DNA of 64,000 nt from Deinococcus humi (GCF_014201875.1 NZ_JACHFL010000006.1:186001-250000), one strand, 5' to 3'; numbered from the stretch's first letter, positions 8,445 to 17,295 are shown. Numbers and translations are program-made. Notes: generated from the letters alone by a model not told the origin.

Positions 8445-9536
8445 TTACGCCACGTACCGATCCACCACGCGCTCGAAGGCCAGCTCGCACTCGCTGGCGT
8501 AGGCGGCCTCGGCCCGCCTGACCGCCTCATCCCGGTTCCTGGCCGCCTCGTCCCGCACCCTGGCTGCCGCCACCTGAAGGTCATGCAGCGCCTTGCGAAA
8601 CGCCAGGTCAACGTCGTCCTTGAGGGCTGCCGTGACCAACAACTTCACGACGAGCTGCCCCGTCGCGGCGGTCACGGGCTTCACGGTGCCCCTGGTTCCC
8701 ACCTGCTGCCGGGCGACTTTCAGGTACAGCCGGGCCACGGCGCGCTCGTCGAAGGCCATGGCGAACACCTCGGCTTCATCGTCCAGGTGCCCACGTCCCT
8801 CGTTCTCACGCCTGACCCGCTCGGCTTCTCGCTGCTCGCGTTTCCGGCGGTCCTCTGCCGCCTGCCGTTCACGATCACGGCGCTGCGCTTCGGCTCTCTT
8901 TCGCTCTGCCTCGGCCTGCTGGCGCTGTTCCTGACGTTGCCGGTGTTGCTCGGCCTTGCGGCGCTCCCCGGTCTCGGTCATGTACCCGGCACGGCAATAG
9001 GCCACCAGATCCTCGAAGATGGTGTGCGATGTGGGCCGCGACTCCACGCGGGACCCCTGACGCGATAGTGCGCGGTCCAGCCATGTCATCAGCTCCTGAT
9101 CCCCAAGACCCACCCCCACATTGGAGCGGTCCAGCGAGTGAGCCTCGGCCAGCAGGCGCGTGTAGGCGCTGGTGCGCTCGACGGCCTTGAACACCCCCTG
9201 ACTGAACAGCGGGCCTTGCAGTCGTCGCTTGCGCTCGGCCACGTCCAGATGCTGGAAGAGCAGCGACTCGAGATCGACGTTCGCCGTTCCCTGTCCCCCT
9301 CCTGCACCCGCCGCAGAGGCCGAGACCACCACCAGACCGATCTTGATCCGCAACAGCTCGGCGTCCCAGCGCCTGGGCAATGAGGCGTCGATGTCGCACA
9401 GCATCAGCCCATGCCGCTCGCTCAGGCGCGACAGCACCTGCACGCACTTGAGCTTCTCGCCTGCATGTCCCGTGGACACCCCCTGGCGGAACACCTTGAC
9501 CGCCTTGTCGATGGCCTTCTGCCGATCTGTCGCCAT
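8445..9536 (-). CDS. Coiled-coil protein of unknown function
   Basis: About 363 residues from ATG 9536; a TTG start at 9566 would add ten residues and leave only six bases to the upstream gene. N-terminal half is globular (LSRLSERHGLMLCDIDASLP, LLRIKIGLVVVSAS, and a Gly/Ala-rich link); residues about 195-260 form a highly charged, uninterrupted coiled coil (RKAEQHRQRQEQRQQ, ERQAAEDRRKREQ); the C-terminal third is helical. No family is recognised. It is probably co-transcribed with the small gene at 9573-9860. Confidence 0.6.
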   Translation of the reverse strand: MATDRQKAIDKAVKVFRQGVSTGHAGEKLKCVQVLSRLSERHGLMLCDIDASLPRRWDAELLRIKIGLVVVSASAAGAGGGQGTANVDLESLLFQHLDVAERKRRLQGPLFSQGVFKAVERTSAYTRLLAEAHSLDRSNVGVGLGDQELMTWLDRALSRQGSRVESRPTSHTIFEDLVAYCRAGYMTETGERRKAEQHRQRQEQRQQAEAERKRAEAQRRDRERQAAEDRRKREQREAERVRRENEGRGHLDDEAEVFAMAFDERAVARLYLKVARQQVGTRGTVKPVTAATGQLVVKLLVTAALKDDVDLAFRKALHDLQVAAARVRDEAARNRDEAVRRAEAAYASECELAFERVVDRYVA

Positions 9537-9572
9537 GACCGTTATGCTCTCAGCCGCCGTCTCCAAGCACTG

Positions 9573-9860
9573 TTACTGCGTCCGCAGTTCAGCCTCTGCC
9601 GACATGAGCGCCGCGTTCACCTGCGCCACCCGCTCGAACACGGGGCCACTACGGAGCACGTCGTCCCCCAGGCCGCGCTTGTCCGTGCGAATCACCGTCT
9701 CCACGGTGTCGCCAAAGCCGATCACGAGCAGCCAGCGGGTCCCGCCCACCGTCACAGCCCACGTTGAGTTCACGAACTTTTCGGTGTCCACAGAAATCCA
9801 CCAAGCTCCCAAATGCTGTTGCTCCAACCGTCCCTGCACCAGGGTGGGCAATGCAGCCAT
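9573..9860 (-). CDS. Small protein of unknown function
   Basis: 95 residues with a compact alpha/beta pattern: WWISVDTEKFVNSTWAVTVG, WLLVIGFGDTVETVIRTDK, then a helix DVLRSGPVFERVAQVNAAL. No signal peptide or membrane segment. It lies directly upstream of the coiled-coil gene on the same strand, which suggests a two-gene operon and a functional partnership; nothing further can be said about its role. Confidence 0.55.
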   Translation of the reverse strand: MAALPTLVQGRLEQQHLGAWWISVDTEKFVNSTWAVTVGGTRWLLVIGFGDTVETVIRTDKRGLGDDVLRSGPVFERVAQVNAALMSAEAELRTQ

Positions 9861-9915
9861 GGGAGAAGAGCCGCCTTAAGTCTGTGACGCCCTTTTAAAG
9901 GGTGGTGGCGACTGC

Positions 9916-10656
9916 TCAGTCGAACAGGGTGGGCAAGACCGTTGGTGCAGGAGCATCAGGCCAGGCGCCAATCTCGCGGAATGCCAGTCCCCTGGGGTGC
10001 GATTCAAGGCCGGCGCGGTGATGGACGGCGCCGCCAGGATGCTCCATACCGTGCCTATCCCCGACTTTTGTACGGTCGCGACGTCGCGCCCCAACTGGCT
10101 GACGCCGTCCTGGGTGGCACGGCCCCGCTTGGGTTCCACCACCACAGACCGTCCCTGGGCGTCACGCGCGTACAGGTCGATGCCACCGGAATCAATCAGC
10201 AACTCGCGGTCCAGCACGGTCAGTCCGGGTTCAATGAGTTCCGGGTGGCGGACCAGGGCGTCCTGCATTTGTTTCACCGAACCAGACAAGGTGAATGACG
10301 CCTCGTGCAGATCAAGTGCCAGGTGAGGATGCAGGAAGGTGACGTGCCGAGTTCCTCAGGACTCCGGCGTGACGCATGCAACACGCAGTGACCGTGTTCG
10401 ACGCGGGCGGAGCGTTCGTCCGTGCGGGGGTGCCAGTTCATGGCTTGAGGCCGATGGGGGCGTGGATCTGGAGGCTGCCGCCGCGTTTGAGTAGCACGAG
10501 GGAGGCGCCGATTTCAGCAGTGCTGGTGGCGCGCCCCTGATAGGTGACTTCAGCGAGGCCAGCGATCTGGATCAGGCCATCGCGGGTGCGGGTATGGGTG
10601 GTGAGGTGGGTGGTCAGACCCCCTGGGTCCGGCGTGAGGAGTCGAGCGCGGATCAT
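9916..10656 (-). pseudogene. nucS: Degenerate NucS-type mismatch/flap endonuclease
   Basis: Pieces in three frames together rebuild an almost full-length NucS (about 245 codons). N-domain: QIAGLAEVTYQGRATS, LVLLKRGGSLQIHAPIGLKP; after a one-base loss at about 10438, NWHPRTDERSARVEHG and LHASRRSPEEL; after another one-base loss near 10350, LDLHEASFTLSGSVKQMQDA, then LVRHPELIEPGLTVLDRELL and the nuclease core GGIDLYARDAQGRSVVVEPK. A third shift near 10000 leads into GLAFREIGAWPDAPAPTVLP-TLFD-stop. NucS cuts mismatched or branched DNA; the catalytic ExK is present as EPK. Three independent indels mean the gene is dead, unless the assembly is faulty. Confidence 0.8.
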
Positions 10657-10689
10657 GCCTGCATGGTGTCATTGGAGGATGGGCAGGCT

Positions 10690-11490
10690 CCGGTGCAACG
10701 GTACCAAAGACCCATTTTATGCTCCAAACAGAACAAATCCCATCGACTTTTACCTGAAAGAAATTTTGAAGAGGTAGTTGCTGTCTATGACAGTCTTTTT
10801 CACGCTCGCTCCTAGGAAGCCCAGGAAGGGGCCTCTAAGCGTTTTCGAGAGTAGAGGAGGGGGGCGGCGCCAGAGAAGATGATAGTGAGATTGAAGCTAG
10901 GTCAGAGAAGCGCTCAGCCGTGAACAGGCGGACATGGCGCCCCGAGACTGTGCCCATCAGCGTGACCTCAGCAGGGCCACCTGAGGGTCCATGTCCTGGA
11001 CAGCTCCATTGAGGCCCTGGCCCAATGGAAGCCCCAGTGCCCGACCAGTCAGCTGATGCAACAGTAATCCGCCTGTGAATTGCACCGTCTTGGGGCCCAT
11101 GGGCACCTCGCAGAGCGTGTCCGGTCGCTGGAGGATTTGGTGATAAAAGCTCGGGAGCAGCTCAGGCAGATCGTGGCGGCACCTGCTGGGGTCAGCGCAG
11201 GGTGCTGCGACTGGCCTCGGTCGGGAGCGTGGGGATGATTGGGCTGGCCAGGTGATGACTGCCATCCAGGTTCAGGTGGCTAGCGCTCTACAGTTGGGTC
11301 ATGGGCGGTGGAGTTGCCGGTCTGCTCAGCTTGTTCGAGTGGATGACGCTAATGCTGTTTAGTGTTAAAAATGAGGGTTTTGCTGTCTTCGAGCAGACAT
11401 CGCGTACTGCGACTATCTCGCCCTGAGTCATTCAGGCCAAGCGGTACACACCAGACTTGGCTGAGGAGGTGGATCCCCGCAAGACGTGAA
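10690..11490. other. Stretch without a convincing gene
   Basis: About 800 bases. The first 120 are AT-richer than the surroundings. A short helical frame at about 11095-11230 on the plus strand (HLAERVRSLEDLVIKAREQL) may be the relic of a transposase or other gene, but it has no start and is not identifiable. Nothing else stands out. Confidence 0.4.
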
Positions 11491-11495
11491 ACGTC

Positions 11496-11654
11496 TTGCC
11501 CCGTCGCTGGGTTGTGGAGCGGACCTTCGCCTGGCTGGGAAAGTGTCGCCGTCTGTCGAAGGATTACGAGGCGTTGCCGGAGACCACAGAAATGTTCGTC
11601 CATCTGGCCATGATTCGATTGATGCTCCGGAGGTTGGCTCGCGTTCCACCCTGA
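11496..11654 (+). mobile_element. IS5-family transposase 3' remnant
   Basis: Frame [20 protein letters not shown] followed by [20 protein letters not shown] and [16 protein letters not shown]. This is the C-terminal end of an IS5-family transposase, closely related to the remnant at 26128-26286. Only about 53 codons remain. Confidence 0.8.
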
Positions 11655-11786
11655 TTCACTGTCCTGGTAGTTGGTCCCAGAAACCGACGCTCCTCTGGTT
11701 CAAGCCACGACAAGTTGCTGCTGAAGAGATAGCGCCGTTTTAGGGTCTGTGCGTGCTTTCAGTAACGCTTTGGTCCAACGTGGCGA

Positions 11787-12422
11787 ATGTACTGTGGGGT
11801 AGCCTGCAGCAGAATGCTCCTATCCCAAGAAGAGATTTCCTTTTTCAAGGATCCTGAAAGCTGGCAGTACGGCCCAACGTATGACCTCGTGTTCCAATTT
11901 GATGGAGAAGTTAAGCAAGAAGCAGTTTTCAGCTTAATGCTCAAACATTTTGGAGCAGAAAGGTGGGTGCTTAAGAGTGATTCTCGCTCGCTGTTGGTGG
12001 TTAACAAGCCAGAGATTGTTAGTCAGCCATTAGGTTTTTTGTACTACTCGTACTCTGGGGCGATCACGGAAGGAGCGGGTGATAAAACACATCATCTCGT
12101 GATGTATCCACGCCAGTTCGAGAAGCTCTGCGGAGGCTTCCCGCATTTTTGGGGGAAGCCTCCGCTAAGAAAGCTCGAGTCCCTAGAACTGCATAGACTG
12201 TATTTTTTGATTATTGGACTATTAGATAAATCTTTAGGCCTAAGAAGTGCTTGTTTATGCGATGAAACACATGGGACTTACTTAAAGCCGGGATGTCTTT
12301 TGCTACTCACTGAGACTGCAGAATTTCTTGGATTGACGGGTGATCGGGACGATCAAGACTTTGATGACACCTGGAGGTCATTTGCTATCGAAGGGGCTGA
12401 ATCTTTGATCAGTCCCCTATGA
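11787..12422 (+). CDS. Hypothetical protein, possible immunity-type gene
   Basis: Up to 211 residues; ATG 11814 (MLLSQEEISFF) is an equally good start, since neither has a clear ribosome-binding site. Soluble, with aromatic-rich strands (FLYYSYSGAITEG, PRQFEKLCGGFPHFWG) and a hydrophobic helix (HRLYFLIIGLLDKS). No family recognised. The base composition is clearly more AT-rich than flanking DNA, a sign of separate acquisition. It opens the run of small orphan genes that extends to 25 kb. Confidence 0.6.
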   Translation: MYCGVACSRMLLSQEEISFFKDPESWQYGPTYDLVFQFDGEVKQEAVFSLMLKHFGAERWVLKSDSRSLLVVNKPEIVSQPLGFLYYSYSGAITEGAGDKTHHLVMYPRQFEKLCGGFPHFWGKPPLRKLESLELHRLYFLIIGLLDKSLGLRSACLCDETHGTYLKPGCLLLLTETAEFLGLTGDRDDQDFDDTWRSFAIEGAESLISPL

Positions 12423-12724
12423 TACATAATTATCTGGCGAATTTTAACTGAACCAGAATGTTCCGTAGACTCTGCGGAAGATGTAATCCGAACTGATTCA
12501 AGAACTGCACTGGGGCGAAATAAGTTTTCGAAGATGAAGCATGGATTTAAGAGCGCTTCAATTCGTTTATACACGCGCTTTAGGACGCGGCCCTGAGTAC
12601 TGAGGAAGTAGCGTCTGCAGTGAGGCGGGGGGCTTGGCTTCAACTGGTTTTGAATCAGACCTGCCCGCTCCATGACTACCAGACGGGCGTACAGCCTGCC
12701 AACGCTGATGGCGTACGCCTGTGA

Positions 12725-12781
12725 GAGTGAGTACGCATGCTGATAACCGGTGTAGAGGGCGTGCAGGTTGCGTACTCACTC
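12725..12781. repeat. 13-bp perfect inverted repeat in intergenic DNA
   Basis: GAGTGAGTACGCA at 12725-12737 faces TGCGTACTCACTC at 12769-12781, separated by 31 bases. It lies in 460 bases without a gene between the orphan gene ending at 12422 and the IS5-type unit starting at 12887. No T-run follows, so it is not an obvious terminator. Confidence 0.6.
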
Positions 12782-12952
12782 TGGAAATGTCCTGAATCGG
12801 ATTCGTCGAATGAGACGGGCAGACATCGGAGACTTCCAGGAAGGGCCCCTCCTCGGCGGAGTGGCCAGGGGGAAGGGGTGGGACTAGGTTCTGTTGACAA
12901 AATGCGCTGAACTGCGGATGGCTGAGTCCACCGCGCTCGCTACAGTCGAGCC

Positions 12953-13513
12953 ATGGAAGAGTTTGGACGCTACCTCAACGTTATCGACGTCGAAGCAACT
13001 TGCTGGGAGACTGCCCCTCCCATTGGGCAGGCCAGCGAAATCATCGAAATCGGGTTGTGCGTCATCGACGCCTTCACTTTCGAACGTGTCGAACGCCACC
13101 GCCTCCTGGTACGCCCGCAACGCTCCACTATCAGCGCCTTCTGTACGCAACTCACCGGGTTGCAGGCGCACGATGTGGATGATGGCCTGACCTTCCGAGA
13201 TGTGTGTTTGGCCCTCGAACGCCAGCACCGAGCCTCGTCGCGTTCCTGGGCGAGTTGGGGTGACTACGACCGCAAGCAGTTCGAGCGTCAGTGCCGTGTG
13301 GAGCGCGTTCCGTACCCATTCTCATCACGCCACACCAACGTCAAGACGGCGTTCTCAAAGGCGTTTGAGCTGAACAAAAAACTGGGCATGCACGAGGCGC
13401 TTGAGCACGCCAGCCTCCCGCTGGAAGGACGGCATCACCGTGGGGATGACGACGCGTGGAATATCGGCTCGCTCGTCGTGCTGCTGTTCCAACACGGCGC
13501 ATGGCCTACTTGA
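12953..13513 (+). CDS. DEDDh-type 3'-5' exonuclease (ERI/KapD-like)
   Basis: 186 residues, the usual size of single-domain DEDDh exonucleases. Motif I is NVIDVEATCW (acidic D-x-E), followed by EIIEIGLCVIDAFTFE; the middle motif region includes LTGLQAHDVDDGLTF and WASWGDYDRKQFERQC; motif III is HHRGDDDAWNI with the catalytic His and Asp. Relatives trim RNA or DNA 3' ends using two metal ions. It is enclosed by the inverted repeats of an IS5-type element and opposed to its transposase. A second, broken copy of the family occurs at 35537-37349. Confidence 0.85.
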   Translation: MEEFGRYLNVIDVEATCWETAPPIGQASEIIEIGLCVIDAFTFERVERHRLLVRPQRSTISAFCTQLTGLQAHDVDDGLTFRDVCLALERQHRASSRSWASWGDYDRKQFERQCRVERVPYPFSSRHTNVKTAFSKAFELNKKLGMHEALEHASLPLEGRHHRGDDDAWNIGSLVVLLFQHGAWPT

Positions 13514-13559
13514 GTGGACGCAGCCACTCCAACACGCAGGCAAACGTCACCCACGCGCC

Positions 13560-14303
13560 TTAGGACAGCGCCAATTTGTCGTAGCGCGTGGCCACCCGAC
13601 GATGGCGTTTCAGACGCGCCATGAGTCGCTCGACCCGGTTGCGCTCGCGATAGACAATCTTACTGAATGCTGGGCTGGTCGGCTGATCCTTTCGCGTGGG
13701 AATCACGGCACAGATACCTCGCGCCTGAAGCAAACGGCGCAACGAGGGAGAGCTGTAGCCTTTGTCACCAACGAGTTGCTCTGGTCGAGACCGTGGTCGC
13801 CCCCGACCGACACATTTCATACGCCCGAGATCGACGAGCGCTTGGAGGTCCTGCGATTCGTGCCGTTCGCTGCTGGAGAGCACGAAGGCCAGAGGACGGC
13901 CTTGTCCCTCGGCGCGCAGATGAATCTTGGTGCTGAATCCACCACGGGAATAGCCCAGTGCTTATCCATCCTGCCCACCACGGGCACCGGCCGCGCACGG
14001 ATGAGCCCGAACGACGGTCGCGTCGACGAAGTGCGTCTTGCAAACGAGTACGCTGCGGAGGTCAGCGTCACGTTGGAGATGATGCGGGAGACGGCCCAGA
14101 GGCCTGAACGGGTCCAGCGGCGGAAGCGCATGTAGAGGCTGTTTGCCGTAGCGCTCGGGTACATCTCGCCATGGGGCACCCGAGCGCAGGACCCAGAAGA
14201 TCCCGTTCAGGACCCGACGGTGGTCGTGCGAAGGGCGGCCGAGGGGTGAGCGCTGAGACGGCAGGAGGGGCGCAAGGACGGCCTACTGGTCATCGCTAAG
14301 GTC
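13560..14303 (-). pseudogene. IS5-family transposase with stop and frameshifts
   Basis: Reads DLSDDQ, an in-frame TAG where Trp is expected, then AVLAPLLPSQRSPLGRPSHD, LNGIFWVLRSGAPWRDVPER, and (other frame) FVDATVVRAHP and SRGGFSTKIHLRAEGQGRPL, ending GDKGYSSPSLRRLLQARGIC and YRERNRVERLMARLKRHRRV. The D-D-E residues are all recognisable but spread over several frames, so transposition in cis is unlikely. Confidence 0.8.
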
Positions 14304-14351
14304 GGAGCGGCACAGCCAGATAGACTACCGCCGACCTTCGTCAACAGAACC

Positions 14352-14557
14352 TGAAGTTCCTCGAAGCGGATGACGCCCAGCACATCGTCCATGAAGGTGG
14401 TCAGTGAAACGGTCGGAGTGAGCAGGTGCGAGCGTTCACCATATCCGGTCAGGGTGGGTATAAATACGTCATGTCCCAGGCGGCGCAGTGCTCCAGCTAC
14501 CGCGCGCCAGACTCAGCCGCTGGACCATCCCCCATGCAGAAGCACAAATGTCGCCAT
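14352..14557 (-). pseudogene. Alpha/beta hydrolase, N-terminal fragment
   Basis: MATFVLLHGGWSSG, an in-frame TGA where Trp is expected, then VWRAVAGALRRLGHDVFIPT, LTGYGERSHLLTPTVSLTTF and FEELQ. The HGGW oxyanion motif is typical of the alpha/beta hydrolase fold. The gene is cut off by the right end of the IS5-type element before the nucleophile elbow. The ATG follows the upstream stop by two bases (TGAGGATG) behind a GGAGG-like sequence, so it was once part of a minus-strand operon. Confidence 0.75.
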
Positions 14558-14559
14558 CC

Positions 14560-14760
14560 TCATCCTCCGTGGTGGTCGGAATTCACGAGCAGCGCGGCCA
14601 GCGGTTCACCGCTGGGCCTGATCAGAGCGTACTCCTGCCAACCAGGAGTGCGGAAGGTGCTGCCTCCCAGCCGCCAACGCATGCACCATTCTGGCTGTAC
14701 GCATTGGTGCTCAGGGCGCTTGTGACCGAGCAGGCTGTTGGAGGCTTCCCATACAGCCTT
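14560..14760 (-). pseudogene. C-terminal protein remnant, in frame with upstream gene
   Basis: Sense-like frame VWEASNSLLGHKRPEHQCVQ, PEWCMRWRLGGSTFRTPGWQ, EYALIRPSGEPLAALLVNSD-HHGG-stop, with no start codon of its own. It continues in the same frame after the TAA that ends the 14761-15033 gene, so both could be parts of one former protein split by a nonsense mutation. Family unknown. Confidence 0.35.
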
Positions 14761-15033
14761 TTATTTTGAAAAACTGTCGGCTCCGGAGCGCTCAGCGAGG
14801 CGCATGGTGACTTCGAGCCAGCGGGAAGAGCCTGTCGGGCCATAAGAAAAGCAGCCCGGGGGCCGCTTTGATTTCTCCAAGATAGAGCAGTATTCAGCTC
14901 CTGTCAAATTCATGCATTGAGTGGTGGAGGCGGGCGTGTCGGCCAAGGGTAGGAACTGACGGCAACAACGTATCTTTTTCTGCTGTGGCTGTGATCTTTT
15001 GAAACACGACCCGGCCGACGGCGCCTGCGTCAT
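14761..15033 (-). CDS. Small cysteine-rich protein, coupled to upstream gene
   Basis: 90 residues from ATG 15033, which overlaps the TGA of the upstream gene (ATGA), the usual sign of translational coupling. Six cysteines (SCFKR, IRCCRQ, TQCMNL, EYCSIL, GCFSYG). No signal peptide. Possibly the N-terminal part of a longer protein, because an in-frame coding-like stretch follows its stop. Family unknown. Confidence 0.45.
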   Translation of the reverse strand: MTQAPSAGSCFKRSQPQQKKIRCCRQFLPLADTPASTTQCMNLTGAEYCSILEKSKRPPGCFSYGPTGSSRWLEVTMRLAERSGADSFSK

Positions 15034-15467
15034 TTGAGACGCGAAACCTCCCAGCGCGAGAGTTCGAACGATGACCAGCTCTCTCCGTCTGTACTGAAGA
15101 AGGTTATTTGGCGACCATTCTGAAAATTGAGGGACAGAGAAGGAGCATGGTGGCGTACACCGTAAGACCACCCACTCAGCGTTTCACCGCCGAGCTCTAA
15201 TTCTTCGCCAAGGTCGCGCAGGGGGAAGGACACCTCGTCTTCTGGGATGTCCCAGGCTTCAGGCGCTTGGTCCCAACGCTGCATGTAGAGCATGGGCCCA
15301 TCGATCATCATCCGCCACCATTGACCTTCCACCAGGGCGAAGACTTGGTGGGGGAAGGTCTCCTGATGCTGAGAATGGAATGCCTGCCCGATCAACTGTT
15401 CGAGTACCTTCTCTGTGAAGAGCGGCTCACCGCCTCGGAAGATCAGATCGTAGTCGTACGGGCCCAT
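15030..15467 (-). CDS. Hypothetical protein, immunity-type
   Basis: 145 residues, acidic and tryptophan-rich, beta-strand pattern: MGPYDYDLIFRGGEPLFTEK, VEGQWWRMMIDGPMLYMQRW, TLSGWSYGVRHHAPSLSLNF, FFSTDGESWSSFELSRWEVS. Size, acidity and context in an array of unrelated small genes fit an immunity protein for a polymorphic toxin, but no named family is recognised. First gene of a minus-strand pair with the cysteine-rich gene. Confidence 0.55.
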   Translation of the reverse strand: MGPYDYDLIFRGGEPLFTEKVLEQLIGQAFHSQHQETFPHQVFALVEGQWWRMMIDGPMLYMQRWDQAPEAWDIPEDEVSFPLRDLGEELELGGETLSGWSYGVRHHAPSLSLNFQNGRQITFFSTDGESWSSFELSRWEVSRLK

Positions 15468-15590
15468 ACTTCAGTTTGGCGCAGAAGAACCTGCACTCAC
15501 GCTTACCCTTGGCCCACACGCCGTAGTGCCGTGCCCCGGATGCTGGCCTTGAATGAGTGGAACTTCGTCACTGCCTGCGTTGAATTGCGA

Positions 15591-16175
15591 TCACACGGGT
15601 TTCGCTGGTGGCCTAATCGATGCCAGGGACGTTGCCGTCAACTCGGTTCCCGCCTCGAGCAATGCCAAGACGTCCGCTTGTCTGTGCAACTCCGTCTGCA
15701 TCAAAGGATGGGTCCGGATCTTCTCTTCCAATCCTGGATCCTGTGGGTGCATGTTCTGTGACTCCTGCGCGAGGAGATCTGAGCGGGCCATCGCTTGATA
15801 CCCCGCGTTTGAGGCGTCCTCCGCACTGCTCGACGCCGCGGCGTCCGTCGCACACACCAGAACCACGGCCGCATCAAGTGCAGCCGAAGTGAAGGGCGAA
15901 TCGAAATCATCATGGTCCGGAACCAGCTCGTCCCATTGCTCCTGGACAGCGCGCAGCTCCTGCACATCAAGCGCCGCGTCTCCTGCGGCGACGCTCCATA
16001 AGCGCTCGGCCCACTGGTGCATCTGCTCGTGATTCCCCCAGCCCGTGTCCGCGACAAACGCGCGCTAATGCGGTTCAACGGCGAAATAACACGAAACAGC
16101 GAAGACGAGACGCTGTCGTGGGTTCAATGCATCCAGGCGTCGTTTCAGTGCGTCGTGATCGAATTCAGGCAGCAT
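15591..16175 (-). pseudogene. DUF416 family gene with internal stop
   Basis: MLPEFDHDALKRRLDALNPR, QRLVFAVSCYFAVEPH, a TAG (16065-16067) where Tyr is expected, RAFVADTGWGNHEQMHQWAE, RLWSVAAGDAALDVQELRAV and FDSPFTSAALDAAVVLVCAT. This matches DUF416 along its whole length (about 195 codons). Everything downstream of the single amber codon is intact; translation could restart at ATG 16022. Function of the family is unknown; it is often seen near toxin-immunity loci. Confidence 0.75.
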
Positions 16176-16272
16176 GTCCGTCACCTATAGCATCTGCTAA
16201 GGCCCGGGGGAGCAAGGCGGAGTGAACAAGGTCCTGTGAGAGCTTGCACGCGAAGGCAGTTACCCTGTTGGC

Positions 16273-16521
16273 ATGTCCGTGCCCCGTACGTCTTCGCGAG
16301 ACGCACGTCTTGAGCGAGATCTGCGACTGCTGTTAAACGCGAACCACTCGTTGGAGGCTGCCATTCAAACGTTGTGGAGTAGGGGCGAGTGGGGAATGAT
16401 GACCTTAGCGGCCTCTGTTGCGGCAGTGTGTGATCTCTGTGGACGTGAGGCTAAACGAGTGGTCGTCAAGGCGACGTTCGATCGTCCCCGTCCTCTCCCT
16501 ATGCTCCGCGAGGGTCCATGA
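16273..16521 (+). CDS. Small L7/L12 C-domain-like protein
   Basis: 82 residues. LLNANHSLEAAIQTLWSRGE, then AASVAAVCDLCGREAKRVVV resembles the helix-loop-helix of ribosomal L7/L12 C-terminal-like domains (pattern: xxEAIxxxR...GLxLxEAKxxV) that occur as stand-alone small proteins in immunity clusters. ATG at 16273 without strong ribosome-binding site. Assignment rests on the pattern only. Confidence 0.5.
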   Translation: MSVPRTSSRDARLERDLRLLLNANHSLEAAIQTLWSRGEWGMMTLAASVAAVCDLCGREAKRVVVKATFDRPRPLPMLREGP

Positions 16522-16734
16522 CCCCATACGGCGTTAGTCCTTCCAGTGCTGGCCATACGTGTGTGCGTGAGGGTGAGGCGAGCAATGCCCCCACCGCATC
16601 CCGTCCCTCACTTCTCCCCTGCAACCTCCTGTCCTGGCCGCATCGCGCGTAACCCGTTTGCAAACCATCCATTTCCAGACTTCGATTGTCCGGCCGCCTC
16701 CAGGGCGTGTGCCAATGGATCTTCGAGGAAGAGG

Positions 16735-17295
16735 TCAGCGCGGATTGAAGCTTCGGGGTGCAAAGTGGTCATCCACGGCTTCGAAGGCGCACCCACTCAG
16801 ACCACGTGTCTCAATCGCTTCTTTGACGCTCGGTGTAACGAAAATCAGATTGGCGTGGGTAGCTGGCCGGAATATCGATGGGGCGTCAGCGGCAAACCGC
16901 TGGGACATTGGTAGCAGTTGCATCACGCCATGGGCATCAGGAACGCGCCGCGCTACTGGTGACTGAACCTCCAGAAGGTGAAAGAGTGCGTAGCGTTTGC
17001 TTGCTTCCTTGCCCGCTCGGTCCAGCAGTGTCACGGGGAAGATTTCAAACCGCACGTCAAACGCTGCGAGCACGTCAATCAAGGCCTCTGAGTACAGGCT
17101 TTTGATGTCACCCGTCGGGAGCAGATCCACCCCGACGCATTGCGTGTTGAGCTGGTACGTGGGGTGGGGTGGGATGAGGCTGATTGGAGCATCATCGAAC
17201 CAATGTGGTGCAGTAGTGACAGGCCCATCGACAGGTTGAGCGTGGACGTAGGTCTGGTTTTTCGAGACGAACTGCTGTTTGAACATGTAGAGCAT
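16735..17295 (-). CDS. Imm11/DUF1629-like immunity protein
   Basis: 186 residues. QCVGVDLLPTGDIKSLYSEA, LIDVLAAFDVRFEIFPVTLL and YALFHLLEVQSPVARRVPD, followed by FRPATHANLIFVTPSVKEAI and ETRGLSGCAFEAVDD, follow the order of the Imm11 (DUF1629) domain. Such proteins are predicted to neutralise the C-terminal toxin domains of polymorphic toxins. No cognate toxin lies adjacent; it is an orphan. Confidence 0.65.
   Translation of the reverse strand: MLYMFKQQFVSKNQTYVHAQPVDGPVTTAPHWFDDAPISLIPPHPTYQLNTQCVGVDLLPTGDIKSLYSEALIDVLAAFDVRFEIFPVTLLDRAGKEASKRYALFHLLEVQSPVARRVPDAHGVMQLLPMSQRFAADAPSIFRPATHANLIFVTPSVKEAIETRGLSGCAFEAVDDHFAPRSFNPR

Larger units (their letters stand above)
12887..14351. mobile_element. 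IS5-type element enclosing an exonuclease gene
   Basis: AGGTTCTGTTGAC at the left (12886-12898) and its exact complement GTCAACAGAACCT at the right (14340-14352) bound 1465 bp that hold a DEDDh exonuclease (plus strand) and an IS5-family transposase (minus strand), transcribed toward each other. A standard IS5 end is expected about 50 bases past the transposase stop (near 13510) but none is seen there. The right end truncates an alpha/beta hydrolase. No target duplication is recognisable, so a remnant left end plus a later rearrangement is the alternative. Confidence 0.6.

Noticed and set aside
10957..11265. 102-codon minus-strand frame in the gene-free stretch
   Set aside because: Unprotein-like N-terminus and no homology that I recognise; kept only as part of an unassigned stretch.
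11787..12422. Idea that this is a toxin paired with a neighbour
   Set aside because: No antitoxin-sized partner adjacent and no toxin motif; described only as a hypothetical gene.
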